64,000 bases of DNA from Subdoligranulum variabile (GCF_025152575.1 NZ_CP102293.1:1736001-1800000), one strand, 5' to 3'. Positions 30,458-41,360 are shown, counted from the first letter of the stretch. Numbers and translations are program-made. The notes: generated by a model from the sequence alone, not told the origin.

Positions 30458-32326
30458 TTACGGATTAAATTTTCCGGGGTACAGTGCTGCCGCTTCGCGC
30501 CGGGAAGCTCCCAGCTTGCGGCGCGGTTCTCTGGTAGCTGCCGAGGGTGCGTGAGGGCGTGCCGGGGCACTTCCCAGCGCCTGACGCAGAGATTCCGTGC
30601 TGAGTAACTTGATTTCCAGGTAGTCGTTCTCGCTGGTGGTGTCCTGTTCCTGGGGAGCCAAAGACAAGTATTTCCAGTAACCCTCGAGATGGGTTTTCAT
30701 GGGGGCGTACCCGGCTTTCTCGACGATCCATGTGTCACGCTGGATGCGCACCATCTGAGCAGGGGACATCAGAGGGCGACCCATCAGCTGGTGGCTGCTG
30801 GTGGTCTTGCCGTCAGATCGAGAGGAGGAGCCGGTCAAAATGGTTTCGTCGCCCAGCATTTTGGATATGCTGGTAGCGGTGTCCTGGGCCGACGGCGATA
30901 CAAACGTGTTGAGCAAAATCTGGCAGTTGTCTTTGATGATCTCGGTGACGTTTTTATCGTATTTGAGCAAAAACTGGCTGTAGCTTTGCACTGCGACCAG
31001 GATGCGCCCGCCTCGGCTGCGGATAGCGGAGAACAGGCTGGTGACACCGGGAATTGCCGGGAAGTTGCCGAACTCATCCAAAAAATAGTAGAAGGGACGA
31101 GGGCAATGCCCGCCCTGGCGCTCAGCCAGAGCAATCAGATCGTCGGTCAGGAAGCGGACAAACAGCGAAGCCAGGAAGTGCCTGGTTTCGTTTTCGTCCG
31201 GCGCAATCAGGAAGATCGCCGTGGGCCTCTCGATAAATTGTTCGGCATCCAGATCGTTGTCGTGGGTGCAGATCAGCTGTTCCAGTTCTGCATCCACGAA
31301 TTTCAGCAGTTTGGACAGCGCCGAAGAAACGATATTGAGGGTGGTTCGAATATCCGCGCTTGTGGTAGTGCTGATATAGCCTTTAATTCGCCGGTCGGTA
31401 ACCCCCTCCAGCATGGCAGCCAAACGGCTTTTCTGGACGGTGTTCCCTTTCTCCGGGTTATCTGCCCCTGCCAGTTCGACAATCAGATTAAAAACACTGA
31501 CGATGTGGCGCTCACCGTCCTGGCCATACTGAGACACCAGCAGGACCAGGCCGGTTATCAGGCCACGGGCAGTCTCGTTAAAATACTCACTACTGTCACC
31601 ACTGTTCACAGAGCCGGTATTACCGATGATCGCGCTGGCTATGACCTTGGCGTAGCGTTCTGCCGTGGCATAATGCACGGCCCGCTGCTTGGCGTCTTGC
31701 TCCTTGCGCCATGCGTCGATTTCGATGTTGACGCGGTACAAAAGATTAAAATGGCAGGAGCAAAACACGTTTCGCAGATCGAGCTTCAGCACGCGGTAGC
31801 CGCACTTTTTCAGTTCGGCGCTGGTAATCGTATACAGGTCATCTTTGACAGATACCAGAACCATGCTGGCCCCCTGGCCGATTCCCTGGGCGTCTTGCGT
31901 GTGCAGATTTACCCGGGCGTTGTAGGTGATCGTGGGGATATACAGGCTGGTGGACTTACCGGCACCAGGCGGGGCGACCATCAATACAGATTGATCGCTT
32001 GTATCGACCAGCCAGGTGCTTTTGGATGCACCCACGAGCATGGCCGGTTGCGCCTCATGTCCTTGCTGCACTTCTTGATAAACCCGCTTGACTTCCTCCG
32101 GCTCCATGAAGTGGGCGTCGCCGTGCTGGCCGTGCCCGGCTTTTACATCCCGGACAGCCAGGGGCTGACGGTTGAGCAGTTCAATGACAGCCGTGGCCAG
32201 TATGGCCAATAGAAATTTGCTAACCGCCAACCGCCAATCCATAGGTATCTGCAGGAACAGCTGGAAGCCCGTCAGCAGGGCATAGCCAATGACCAGCACC
32301 AGCAATGGGCGAAACAGTTTTTTCAA
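30458..32326 (-). CDS. virD4: Type IV coupling protein, VirD4/TraG family
   Basis: A 622-aa inner-membrane ATPase that links the relaxosome to the secretion channel. Two membrane helices lie in the first about 50 residues (LLVLVIGYALLTGFQLFL, then FLLAILATAVIELL). Walker A APPGAGKST is near residue 122 and Walker B YFLDEFGNFPAIPG near 415. The start is a TTG at 32326 with AGGTGA upstream. The C terminus has a basic, Pro-rich tail. The gene lies 13 bases after the large methylase-helicase gene, in the same transcription unit. Length is usual for clostridial ICEs. Confidence 0.93.
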   Translation of the reverse strand: MKKLFRPLLVLVIGYALLTGFQLFLQIPMDWRLAVSKFLLAILATAVIELLNRQPLAVRDVKAGHGQHGDAHFMEPEEVKRVYQEVQQGHEAQPAMLVGASKSTWLVDTSDQSVLMVAPPGAGKSTSLYIPTITYNARVNLHTQDAQGIGQGASMVLVSVKDDLYTITSAELKKCGYRVLKLDLRNVFCSCHFNLLYRVNIEIDAWRKEQDAKQRAVHYATAERYAKVIASAIIGNTGSVNSGDSSEYFNETARGLITGLVLLVSQYGQDGERHIVSVFNLIVELAGADNPEKGNTVQKSRLAAMLEGVTDRRIKGYISTTTSADIRTTLNIVSSALSKLLKFVDAELEQLICTHDNDLDAEQFIERPTAIFLIAPDENETRHFLASLFVRFLTDDLIALAERQGGHCPRPFYYFLDEFGNFPAIPGVTSLFSAIRSRGGRILVAVQSYSQFLLKYDKNVTEIIKDNCQILLNTFVSPSAQDTATSISKMLGDETILTGSSSRSDGKTTSSHQLMGRPLMSPAQMVRIQRDTWIVEKAGYAPMKTHLEGYWKYLSLAPQEQDTTSENDYLEIKLLSTESLRQALGSAPARPHAPSAATREPRRKLGASRREAAALYPGKFNP

Positions 32327-32339
32327 AAAATCACCTGCC

Positions 32340-35300
32340 TTACATCATTTCCATAAAGGCTTCGCTTTGCGGGGTCAGTTCCTCCGGCTCAATCTGTTGA
32401 GCCTGGTACTGTTCGCTGGTCTGTTCAAGCTCGGCATACCGAACGCAGTACTCCATCGCGTTATGGAGCCGCGCTACGCTGTCCCGCATACTAAAGCCGC
32501 CCACATTTCCGGCGTCTTCCAAGGCGGCGGTGATTCTTTCGGTCAACTGCTCATCGATCGGTACGCCGCAGCGCACCTGCAGAAGCGCCGTCAGGGCGGC
32601 GCTTTCCAGTTCGGCCACCGGCTTGTCGGATGTACTTGTCCGGGTAATCACAGCCTCGGAATAGCCTTCCAGCAGGCTTTTCAGTTGTTCTGTACTGTTG
32701 TTTCCTTCCCGAATATGTATGACGTTTCGGGACGCATCAAAAAATCCTGTGCCATGCCGCAGATCGCTTAAAACAGATATATCGGCCAACTGCGCTGCAT
32801 CTTCAACGCGGTGGATCAGGTCGCTGTGCTGGGCCTCTGTCCATTGTAGAGGGGCTTTATCCAGATATTCACTTTCCGGCAGATCGTACTGCTCCAAAGC
32901 ATAGACGCGCTCTATCCCATCGGTGCGCAAAACAGAGATAGAACGATCTTCCTCTCCAGGTTTGACTTTAGGGGAGCCGATAGCTTCCGGGCTGGGGCAG
33001 TAGGTGGCTTTTGGATTCTGAGCAAACACCGCCACACTGTTTTCCACACCCATGCCAACGCACTGACCGCGGAAATTCAAGTATTCCAGATACTTCTGCG
33101 GATCGGCAGCCATAGCGGCATAAGTTTGATCAATTTTAGCTTGAAGTTCTTGTATTTCGGGATGCACGTCTGTTTTTCCTCCTTCTTGGTTAAGGATGGT
33201 GTTCAGTTCGTTCAACCTGGCCAGCTTGGTCTGAAACTCTTTCTCATACGCAAAAGGTTGGTTTACAGCTTCTTTTGCATCCTCCAGGTTTTTGTTCAGC
33301 GCCGTCAACAGTTCCTGATCCTGAGCCTGTGTGTCAGATAACTTTTCCAAAAGGTGCCGGAACGAGGAAAAGTTTTCTTTCGGGTTAAACTCGAAGTTGT
33401 ATTTTTGTGTACCCTGTAGATATCCCAAAAAGCTGGTGGCTTTGGCATCATAATAGGCATGGATTTGGAATCCTCTATACTCACCTATTATGACATCACC
33501 AGCCGTAGCGCTTTGGAGCGCATCGCGCAAAGCAGCGTCGGCTGCTTTGCGTTCGGTGTAGAAAGTACCCATTACAGTAGCAGAGAAATTTTCGCTGCCG
33601 TCTGAATTGAAACGACTATTGGCTTTGTAAAGGTCAATATCTTTGGAAATTGCATCCAAAGATTCTTCGACTTTTTGGATGGAGGCAGGATATCCAATAG
33701 CGATCTTATCCTGCAGCTCAAATATCTGCGACATATGGGACGAGCGCAATGTACTCAGTCGCGCCACTTCATTGTCCAGTTCCATCTTTTCTTTGATAAG
33801 GGGATTGCCGGCGCATAGGGCTTTGATTTCCGCGTAGGACAGTGCAACTTCGTCCAAATCCTGACAAGATCGAGCAGGCGACTTGCTGGTCATGATTTGC
33901 GATATGAATTTTTGCTTGTTTTCGATCAGCTGCCAACTGTAGGCGTCGAAGCTGCCTTCGGTTGCATACCGATAGATCTGCACAGATGGGTTTTCGTTGC
34001 CCTGGCGCAGAATCCGACCTTCGCGCTGCTCAATATCCGAGGGCCGCCAGGGCACATCAAGATGGTGGAGTGCAATCAATTTGGTTTGCACGTTGGTTCC
34101 GGCTCCCATTTTTTGTGTACTGCCCATCAGGATGCGCACCTTTCCGGCACGCACTTTTGCAAACAGAGTGGCTTTTTTGGCGTCGGTATTGGCGTCATGG
34201 ATAAATGCAATCTGTTCCTTCGGAATACCTTTGGCAATCAGCTTGTCACGGATATCGTCGTAAACGTTCCATTCTCCAGTGCTGGGGGTGGCCAGATCGG
34301 AGAAGATCAGCTGCGTCGATTGTGTGGCCATGGTGTTTTGCCAAATCTCAAATACCTTGCTGGCGCAGGCCGTGGCTTTGTTTTCGGGAACATCCGGGAG
34401 AAGTGGGTTGAGCAGCCGTTGATCGAGAGCCAGTTTCCTGCCGTCCGTTGTAATTTTGAGCATGTTATCTGTGTGCGGGTCTACATTGCCAGCGCGGACT
34501 TTCTCGGCCCGCTCTCCAAGGGCCTGGATGCTTTCTTTCTGTAGCTCCGTGGGAGGGCACATCACAGCTGTGGCTTTTCCTCCTTCCAGATCGGGAACTT
34601 TTAGGTTCAGCATATCGGAAGTCTGTACATCGGTGGCCAACTTCCACATGCTGATAAGTTCGGGGAGATTGAAAAATCTTGAAAAGCGTGTTTTCGACCG
34701 ATAGCCAGTACCTTCCGGGGCTAGTTCAATGGAGGTTGTGGTTTGTCCGAAGTTGGCGGCCCAGGCGTCAAAAGACAAAAGGTCATGGGCACGCAACGTG
34801 CTGGCCTGTAAATACCGCATCATAGTATACAGCTCAACGGGTGAGTTGCTGATTGGGGTGCCAGTACAGAAAACAAGCCCTCTCCCGCCAGTGATTTCAT
34901 CCAAATACTGGGTTTTCATCAGAAGATCAGTTGCTTTCTGGCTTTCTGAGGTCGATATACCGGCAACATTTTGCATTTTTGTGGTGACTGCGAGATTCTT
35001 AAATTCGTGGGCCTCATCAACCATGAGTGAATCGACGCCCAACTGTTCGAATGTCACCACATCATCTTTGGGAGAATCCATCAGTTCTTCCAAATGTGAC
35101 TGAAGGCGTTTTTTGGTGGCCTCCATTTGCTTGACACTCAGATCTTGCCCGCTTTTTTCCTTTTTTGCGCTGGCAATTTCTTGCGTGTACCGTTCGATCT
35201 CGTCCTGCAGGAACTTCTGCTGCCTTTCGCTTGACAGCGGAATCCGGGAAAACTGACTGTGTCCCATGATCACGATATCATAGTTGCCGGTGGCGATACG

Positions 35301-38300
35301 AGAACAAAATAGCTTGCGGCGATTTTTCTCAAAGTCATGCCTTGTGGAAACGAGTATATTGGCGTTGGGGTAAAGACTGAGAAGTTCGCTGCCCATTTGT
35401 TCGGTCAGGTGGTTGGGGACAATGATTAGTGTTTTATTGCACAGCCCCAGGCGCTTTTTCTCCATCGCGGCAGCGCCCATAACCATTGTCTTACCTGCGC
35501 CAACTGAGTGAGCTACTAGAGTATTACCGCCAAACAAAATTCTGGCTACTACGTTGCGCTGGTGGGGTCTGAGCGATATTTCCGGGTTCATGCCCGGAAA
35601 GCGCAGAAAACTTCCATCATATTCGCGTGGCCGCAGGTTGTTGTAATGGGTGTTGTAATAATCAACCAATCGCCGCCGCCGGACGGGATCGCGGTATATC
35701 CAATCCTTAAAGGCGGTCTCAATCTGTTGCTGCTTGTCCTGGGCCAATCGAGTTTCTTTGACGTTTGGTACAGCCTTCTTCTTCCCGTCTACGTCCTCGA
35801 TATAATCGACAACCTTGACCGCCTGCAAATTCAGACTGCAACGTAAAATCTCATAAAAATTCTTTCTCTTTGTACCGAAAGTGGTTGTAGCCTTCAAGCT
35901 GTAGCTGTCTACGGAACTCCCTTCGATGTTCCAGGTAGCGTTGAGCCGGTTATAGCTGACTTTTATAGATTGTGCCGCCCAGCGATTTGGCTCCATCGTT
36001 TCCAGAATGAATTGTTTGATATCCTCTGGAGGAATCCAGGTAGTGCCGAGATGCAATTCAATTTCGGATGCCGTCAGGTCTTTCGGTTGAACGCCTCTCA
36101 GCGAGTCCACGTTGACCTGGTAACTGGGGTCCTGTTGAGCGAATATTTCAGCCGTGGCCAGCTTTTTGCGTACATCACCAGAGAGATATTCTTCGCCGGT
36201 TTGATACAATGGCTCACCGGCAGCTGTCGTTTCGCCGGGAACGCGAAACACCACGCCGGTCAGTTCCTGCAGCAGTTCATCACGGGGTTTGCCGGTCAGT
36301 TGTTCCATATAGGACAGATCTACACTGGTACGCTCCTGGACAGACAGCATGAGAGCCTCGCTGGCGGTTTCTACATGGTCAATCACCTGGTTTGGCCGGA
36401 TGGTTCTTTTAGTAAACATATCCGACTTCGCCTTGAAATTGCGATCGTCGTCGTAAATCTCCAAAGAGCAAAGCAGGCTGTATCCGCTGTCCTCACGCAT
36501 GGCCAGGGCGTTTGCGCGACTGCTAAGCCTGCCATACTTTTCCGTGAAGGCGTCGTACTCGTGATTTAACCGGCGCTGAAGCTGCGCAACAGCCTCATCC
36601 GGGAGATCGTCGAGCTGGGCCTGAATCAACTCCCGCGTGGTGGCCAGAATAGAGACCATGCCCCTGATTCGGGCCTGTGCTGTGGCGTTTGCGGTGACTT
36701 CCCGCATGACTGAATCAGTACGGAAAAAAATCTTATCATCACGGATGCCATAGCTGTAATTCCGTATATCCGGGTCTGCAGGAAGAGGGGATATCTCTCC
36801 GGGTTGCTCCAGGATAATCGGCTCAGTCTTCACCAACGTGGCATTCAATCTTCCCATCGCAGCCTGCAGCTGCTCCTCCAGCGTAGTACTGGTATCAGGC
36901 TGACAGGTAGGGCGCATCCCATAGGGGCCGCTGACCATCTCCATTTTTCCGCAAATCATCTCCGGGTGGTCGATGAAATACTGGTTCATGGGGATGCCAT
37001 CCGCATTTGTTCCTGTGTGCAACCAGGATACGTCCTGGTCAAGAATGTGCTCCCGTTTCTGAAGAAACAGAATGTCGGCTGTCACTTCCGTACCGGCCAG
37101 AGCCTTAAAGGCCGTATTCGGCAGGCGCACTGCACCGATCAGCTCACAACGGGCTGCAAGATACTTTCGCACATCTTCTGTTTGCTTATCCATCGTGCCG
37201 CTGGTCGTGATTATGGCCTGGATACCCCCTACGCGCAGCTTGTCAATGCTTTTGGCTGCGAAGTAATCATGTATCAGGAAGTTATATCGGTTAAATGCAG
37301 GGTCATTTACTTTGTACTGACCGAAGGGGACGTTACCAATCACCACATCGAAGTAGCTGTCCGGCAACGTGGCTTTTTCATACCCACAAATCTGGATATT
37401 GGCTTTAGGGTACAGCTGCTTTGCAATGCGGCCTGTCACGGGGTCAAGTTCCACGCCGAACAAATTTGCGCTTTCGTCGAAGCTGGCCGGTCTGTTTGCG
37501 AAGAACGCACCCACACCCATGCTCGGTTCCAAAATGTTACCGCCCTGCAGGCCAAAGCGCTCCAAAGTGCTGTACATTGCGCGAACGATCTCCGGCGACG
37601 TGTAATAGGAGGTAAGTGTGGACGCTCTGGCAGCCTCGTATTCGGCCTCTGGAAGAAGCTCTTTCAGTTCCTGGTATTCTTTATGCCAGTTGTCTTTCCG
37701 TGCGTCAAATGCGTCTGCCAGGCCGCCCCAGCCCACATATCGTGCGAGAAGCTGCTGCTGCTCCGGGGTGGCTTGCATGCCGGTTGTCTCCAGGTGTTGG
37801 AGCAGACGAAGGGCGTTGATGTTGTCCTGGAACCGGGCCTTTGGCCCGCCCGGCTCTGTTTGCTCATCCGGCAGAGCTTTGTAGTTTTGTGCGTTACGGG
37901 CGATATTTGCCTTATATTCCTCATAGGCGGCCTGTTCGGCGTCTGCTACCGTCTGGAATTTCGTCCATTTCCCATTGATAGGTATTTCTACAGCGGTCTT
38001 TTGTGGGATGGGCTGAGGCTGAACTTGCTCCGGGGCCGTAGATTCTTTCGTCTTTTCGGAGGTTTCGATGCTGGGAGTGGCTGGGGCCTGTAGACGGCTG
38101 TTTCGCTCGTTCCGTTCCAGAAGCCGGGAAAATTCTTCCTTACTCACAGAGCGGCTGAACAAGGGAAGTTCCTGGTCTTGCAGAAGAATCTCCCCTTCGC
38201 CAATATCCTGGACAATAAAAGCCTTATCGTTTTCCAAATAGACAATATCGCCAGGAATACAGGGACGCTTTTGGGGAGCAGAACGGATAGCCTGTTCACG

Positions 38301-40574
38301 TTTCCGTTCCTGGTACTCTTGCTCAGCTGTTCCGATGAGTTCATCAAAGGTTACCCCGGACAACTCATGTTCAACCAATTCTGCCGTCGAAGCGTACTGC
38401 GCGGAAAGGATTCTTTCTCCATCAACGTTATAGACTATTTTGTGGTGAAGGAGATCCACATAGACATTGATGCTATGCTCTCCTTCGCCGGCTGAGGAAT
38501 AGGCCAGGTCAATGTGGCGGAGATCTTCAAATTTTGGTGGGTCGAAGCCATTCTCGGTGCAGTATTCCCGAATGATTTCTTTGGCCTGTTCCAAGTCGGC
38601 TGCCCTTTTATCTTGCTCTGCTTGACGGGCTGACAGCCATTCCTCATATTCGGGATATTCTGCGTCTGTGAGATAACGGTTGCTTTGCACCAGTTCTTGC
38701 AGTCGGCTGGAAACTTCCTGCCATGTCAGTGTGTGGCTTACCCGCCCATTATCGGTTTTACACTGGATTTCGAAGCCTTTATTGTTGTAATCCAGCCACC
38801 CGCGGGAGCCGTTGGCAAAGTCCCAAGACCTGCCGCCTGTTCCATATTCTTTTTTTAGCCAGCGAATCGTTTCTTCTCTCGGCGGCAATACCGGCTGGGA
38901 AAAATAGTATTGAATCCGCATTTTGCCATTTTCAAAACCACTTCCATCACAAAGAGCGCGTCTGATCTCATCCTCATTGATTATCGGCTGGTCAACAGCG
39001 GTTTCAATTTTCTGTTCCAGAAAGGAGGGAACGTCTACAAATCCAGCACTATCACAGTAATACGCTTTAGTGTCCCCACCGCGGTTCAGAACAACAATGT
39101 CGGAAACGGAAAGGCTATGGCCGGTGAAGTCAGGGGGACGGTCAAGGTTGAATGTGCGGAAGATGTCCTCCAGCGTGGTTTTGCCATCCAGGGGGGCTGT
39201 GTAGACCAGATCGTAATTCTGCCGGTCAATGGCCAGCCCAGCTTCCTGCAAACTCTCGTAAGGCTCAAAGCGATAGTCCCGTGTTTCCGACCCGCCTTTT
39301 AGCTGGTAGATAGTAAAGGTATCGCCCTGCTCCGGGGAATCGACGGTGAAATACGGGTTTTCCCATTGGGAGAAAGGCATATCCGGCAAGGCTTTGTAGC
39401 TGCCGTTCTCCATCACATAGGGCCGCACCCGGTCAAAGCCGATTTCCCTTGCCACGCGGGAAAGATTTTCTAGCACTACAGAATCGGCCCGCAGCCGTTG
39501 CATGCGGGTAAAATCCTCCACAAGATAATTCTGGCCCGCCCGTACCTGAAGGATGTCAACGGAACTCAATTTGTCTTTGCTTTCGAGGCCCAATGTCAGA
39601 TGGGCATAGGGCTGGCCGTCATCGTTCAGATCGTTGGTTTTGTTATAGGGTTGGTCGCGCAGCGCGGCGAATCGGTCCCTGGCTTCCTCAAAGGTTTCGT
39701 AATGTTCAATGGGGGTGCGTTCCGAGGAATTTGTGGCCCAGGTTTTCAAATCGGGAATTACATAAAAACCCCATTCTCTGGGCGCTTCCGGCGATGCTTC
39801 AGCGGTGACTTCCGATGTTTCCGGGACGCTGCGGGTTCTCGTATCTTTTTTCTGTACGGCAAGGCCCTCCGGCGGGGGCATAGTCATGTGCATGGCTTGG
39901 GCTATATCGCGGACAGGGGACAGGCACGCTACCAGCGAATGGCTGAGTAGTGTCCCCAACCGCTCAAGCACTTTGGGCCTGTTTTGATATTGCGTTGCAA
40001 AAGAAAAGGCGCTGGTATCCAGATTATCCACCGGCATATTGAGGCGAGTATAGACCACATATTTTGCGCTTTGTTCAAGGAATTTTTGCAACTCGGTACG
40101 CATCGCGGCAGACGTTTCAGACTTTACTTCAGTATCTACAATTTGCTGAACTTTGGTATGCACATAGCTGTCCAGGCTTTTTTCTCCACTACGCCTCAGC
40201 AGGTTGTGCCTCGCAATTCCCGATTTGTTTTCGTATACGGTCCACGGTAAGAGACCGGGGGTGCTGCGCCCCGCCGTGTCTTGGTAGTCAAAGACATACG
40301 TCAGACATTCTGGATGTTTTGCATCAAAAACAGGGATTCCGTGCGTTCCACGAACAATGTGCCGGTTTTTTTCACGGTCCCATTGATTCAGCGTTGCGAC
40401 AGCCTTTACCCCTGGCCGTTGATGGTGCAAAAGTACCTGGCTTTGAAATCGTTCCTCATAGGTGTACGCAGCCGAACAGAGAAATTCTGCCCAGGTGGCG
40501 GTGCTTTCGGTGATTACACCAAGAGCATGCAGATATGCCTCTGTTAGTTGCTTATATTTGGTTTTGTGTTCCAT
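32340..40574 (-). CDS. Giant methylase-helicase polyvalent protein (DarB-like)
   Basis: 2744 aa from the ATG at 40574 (AAAGGGG upstream). Order of parts: about 900 N-terminal residues with small polyvalent-protein modules and helical linkers, then an N6-adenine methylase (motif I NILEPSMGVGAFFANR near residue 1005, catalytic motif NVPFG near 1082), and then an SNF2/DEAD-like helicase (HSVGAGKT near 1690, VDEAHEFKN near 1850, TGTPISNSPVEL near 1903, QREGRILRQGNE near 2185), with a long coiled-coil C terminus. Phage P1 DarB and related ICE proteins of this layout are thought to enter or act early in the recipient and protect incoming DNA from restriction. NVPF replaces the usual NPPF/Y. The antirestriction role is inference. 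Confidence 0.85.
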   Translation of the reverse strand: MEHKTKYKQLTEAYLHALGVITESTATWAEFLCSAAYTYEERFQSQVLLHHQRPGVKAVATLNQWDREKNRHIVRGTHGIPVFDAKHPECLTYVFDYQDTAGRSTPGLLPWTVYENKSGIARHNLLRRSGEKSLDSYVHTKVQQIVDTEVKSETSAAMRTELQKFLEQSAKYVVYTRLNMPVDNLDTSAFSFATQYQNRPKVLERLGTLLSHSLVACLSPVRDIAQAMHMTMPPPEGLAVQKKDTRTRSVPETSEVTAEASPEAPREWGFYVIPDLKTWATNSSERTPIEHYETFEEARDRFAALRDQPYNKTNDLNDDGQPYAHLTLGLESKDKLSSVDILQVRAGQNYLVEDFTRMQRLRADSVVLENLSRVAREIGFDRVRPYVMENGSYKALPDMPFSQWENPYFTVDSPEQGDTFTIYQLKGGSETRDYRFEPYESLQEAGLAIDRQNYDLVYTAPLDGKTTLEDIFRTFNLDRPPDFTGHSLSVSDIVVLNRGGDTKAYYCDSAGFVDVPSFLEQKIETAVDQPIINEDEIRRALCDGSGFENGKMRIQYYFSQPVLPPREETIRWLKKEYGTGGRSWDFANGSRGWLDYNNKGFEIQCKTDNGRVSHTLTWQEVSSRLQELVQSNRYLTDAEYPEYEEWLSARQAEQDKRAADLEQAKEIIREYCTENGFDPPKFEDLRHIDLAYSSAGEGEHSINVYVDLLHHKIVYNVDGERILSAQYASTAELVEHELSGVTFDELIGTAEQEYQERKREQAIRSAPQKRPCIPGDIVYLENDKAFIVQDIGEGEILLQDQELPLFSRSVSKEEFSRLLERNERNSRLQAPATPSIETSEKTKESTAPEQVQPQPIPQKTAVEIPINGKWTKFQTVADAEQAAYEEYKANIARNAQNYKALPDEQTEPGGPKARFQDNINALRLLQHLETTGMQATPEQQQLLARYVGWGGLADAFDARKDNWHKEYQELKELLPEAEYEAARASTLTSYYTSPEIVRAMYSTLERFGLQGGNILEPSMGVGAFFANRPASFDESANLFGVELDPVTGRIAKQLYPKANIQICGYEKATLPDSYFDVVIGNVPFGQYKVNDPAFNRYNFLIHDYFAAKSIDKLRVGGIQAIITTSGTMDKQTEDVRKYLAARCELIGAVRLPNTAFKALAGTEVTADILFLQKREHILDQDVSWLHTGTNADGIPMNQYFIDHPEMICGKMEMVSGPYGMRPTCQPDTSTTLEEQLQAAMGRLNATLVKTEPIILEQPGEISPLPADPDIRNYSYGIRDDKIFFRTDSVMREVTANATAQARIRGMVSILATTRELIQAQLDDLPDEAVAQLQRRLNHEYDAFTEKYGRLSSRANALAMREDSGYSLLCSLEIYDDDRNFKAKSDMFTKRTIRPNQVIDHVETASEALMLSVQERTSVDLSYMEQLTGKPRDELLQELTGVVFRVPGETTAAGEPLYQTGEEYLSGDVRKKLATAEIFAQQDPSYQVNVDSLRGVQPKDLTASEIELHLGTTWIPPEDIKQFILETMEPNRWAAQSIKVSYNRLNATWNIEGSSVDSYSLKATTTFGTKRKNFYEILRCSLNLQAVKVVDYIEDVDGKKKAVPNVKETRLAQDKQQQIETAFKDWIYRDPVRRRRLVDYYNTHYNNLRPREYDGSFLRFPGMNPEISLRPHQRNVVARILFGGNTLVAHSVGAGKTMVMGAAAMEKKRLGLCNKTLIIVPNHLTEQMGSELLSLYPNANILVSTRHDFEKNRRKLFCSRIATGNYDIVIMGHSQFSRIPLSSERQQKFLQDEIERYTQEIASAKKEKSGQDLSVKQMEATKKRLQSHLEELMDSPKDDVVTFEQLGVDSLMVDEAHEFKNLAVTTKMQNVAGISTSESQKATDLLMKTQYLDEITGGRGLVFCTGTPISNSPVELYTMMRYLQASTLRAHDLLSFDAWAANFGQTTTSIELAPEGTGYRSKTRFSRFFNLPELISMWKLATDVQTSDMLNLKVPDLEGGKATAVMCPPTELQKESIQALGERAEKVRAGNVDPHTDNMLKITTDGRKLALDQRLLNPLLPDVPENKATACASKVFEIWQNTMATQSTQLIFSDLATPSTGEWNVYDDIRDKLIAKGIPKEQIAFIHDANTDAKKATLFAKVRAGKVRILMGSTQKMGAGTNVQTKLIALHHLDVPWRPSDIEQREGRILRQGNENPSVQIYRYATEGSFDAYSWQLIENKQKFISQIMTSKSPARSCQDLDEVALSYAEIKALCAGNPLIKEKMELDNEVARLSTLRSSHMSQIFELQDKIAIGYPASIQKVEESLDAISKDIDLYKANSRFNSDGSENFSATVMGTFYTERKAADAALRDALQSATAGDVIIGEYRGFQIHAYYDAKATSFLGYLQGTQKYNFEFNPKENFSSFRHLLEKLSDTQAQDQELLTALNKNLEDAKEAVNQPFAYEKEFQTKLARLNELNTILNQEGGKTDVHPEIQELQAKIDQTYAAMAADPQKYLEYLNFRGQCVGMGVENSVAVFAQNPKATYCPSPEAIGSPKVKPGEEDRSISVLRTDGIERVYALEQYDLPESEYLDKAPLQWTEAQHSDLIHRVEDAAQLADISVLSDLRHGTGFFDASRNVIHIREGNNSTEQLKSLLEGYSEAVITRTSTSDKPVAELESAALTALLQVRCGVPIDEQLTERITAALEDAGNVGGFSMRDSVARLHNAMEYCVRYAELEQTSEQYQAQQIEPEELTPQSEAFMEMM

Positions 40575-40611
40575 CGGCTGACCCCTTTCATAAGTTTCCC
40601 CAAAACAAAAA

Positions 40612-40635
40612 GGGAGCAGGACAGAGCCTGCTCCC
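40612..40635 (-). terminator. Hairpin before the giant polyvalent gene
   Basis: GGGAGCAGG / CCTGCTCCC around ACAGAG; in the minus direction it is followed by CTTTTTGTTTTGG. It falls between the stop of the 233-aa gene and the ribosome binding site of the giant gene, so it may limit readthrough into it. Confidence 0.75.
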
Positions 40636-40658
40636 AATGGTAGACGTATTTGCAATAT

Positions 40659-41360
40659 TTAGAAGGGCGATGCTTCACCATCCTCGATCAAAGCGAACTC
40701 GTGGTCAGAAGCGCTGTCTGCATCACGGTCCAGCGCTTCCCAATCCTCCTGTGTGCCATCGAAAAATCTGTTTTTGGCCCGCCCACGGGTTGCGACTGGC
40801 CGGGCCATTCTGGGAACACCCAGTTCGCCTTTCTGGTGACCGCCAAACATCAGCGGTTCGGCCAGTTCCTCTGCCTGAGCCTTCAAGGCGTTCATGTGAC
40901 CAACATGCTCCAAAGGCTGGGTGTTCTGGTCCGGGGCGGGGTTGTTGGCAAGCAAAGCCTTTACAGTGTCCTCAACGAAGTCTCCGACTTCCACGTTTTT
41001 CTCTTGGCAGAGGGCCGCCAATTCGCCCTTGCAGACCAGCTCCCAAAATTCCTCCGGGCAGTAGGCTTCCAACCAATCTTTATACTGCTGCCCGTATTTT
41101 CCGCTGAAGCCGCCAAAATCAGCAGCCGCGGGCCAGCTTGTGTTATAACGGGTGCGTGCTTCCTGGAAGGCGATCTCCTGATCGGAAAGGAAGCCCATGT
41201 TGCAGCGGATTTCTTCCGGGATTTTTTCGAGCAAAGCCAGGCGTTCCGGCTCCGCCATAGCATCAAGCTGCGCCAACAGTTCCTCCTCCGGGATGTCCTC
41301 AAACCAGTCGAACCGCTCCTGCTCGGTCATGTTCTCCAGTAACTGCATGTTGATGTTCAT
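40659..41360 (-). CDS. Acidic hypothetical ICE protein (233 aa)
   Basis: A 233-aa, strongly acidic, helical protein starting MNINMQLLENMTEQERFDWF; the ATG at 41360 has GGAGG 8 bases upstream, whereas an in-frame start at 41402 lies before that site. Two helical repeats around IPEEELLAQLDAMAEPERL and IPEEIRCNMGFLSDQEI suggest an all-alpha scaffold. Acidity could indicate a DNA mimic or a partner for the giant polyvalent protein, which it precedes by one hairpin. I do not recognise the family. Confidence 0.7.
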   Translation of the reverse strand: MNINMQLLENMTEQERFDWFEDIPEEELLAQLDAMAEPERLALLEKIPEEIRCNMGFLSDQEIAFQEARTRYNTSWPAAADFGGFSGKYGQQYKDWLEAYCPEEFWELVCKGELAALCQEKNVEVGDFVEDTVKALLANNPAPDQNTQPLEHVGHMNALKAQAEELAEPLMFGGHQKGELGVPRMARPVATRGRAKNRFFDGTQEDWEALDRDADSASDHEFALIEDGEASPF

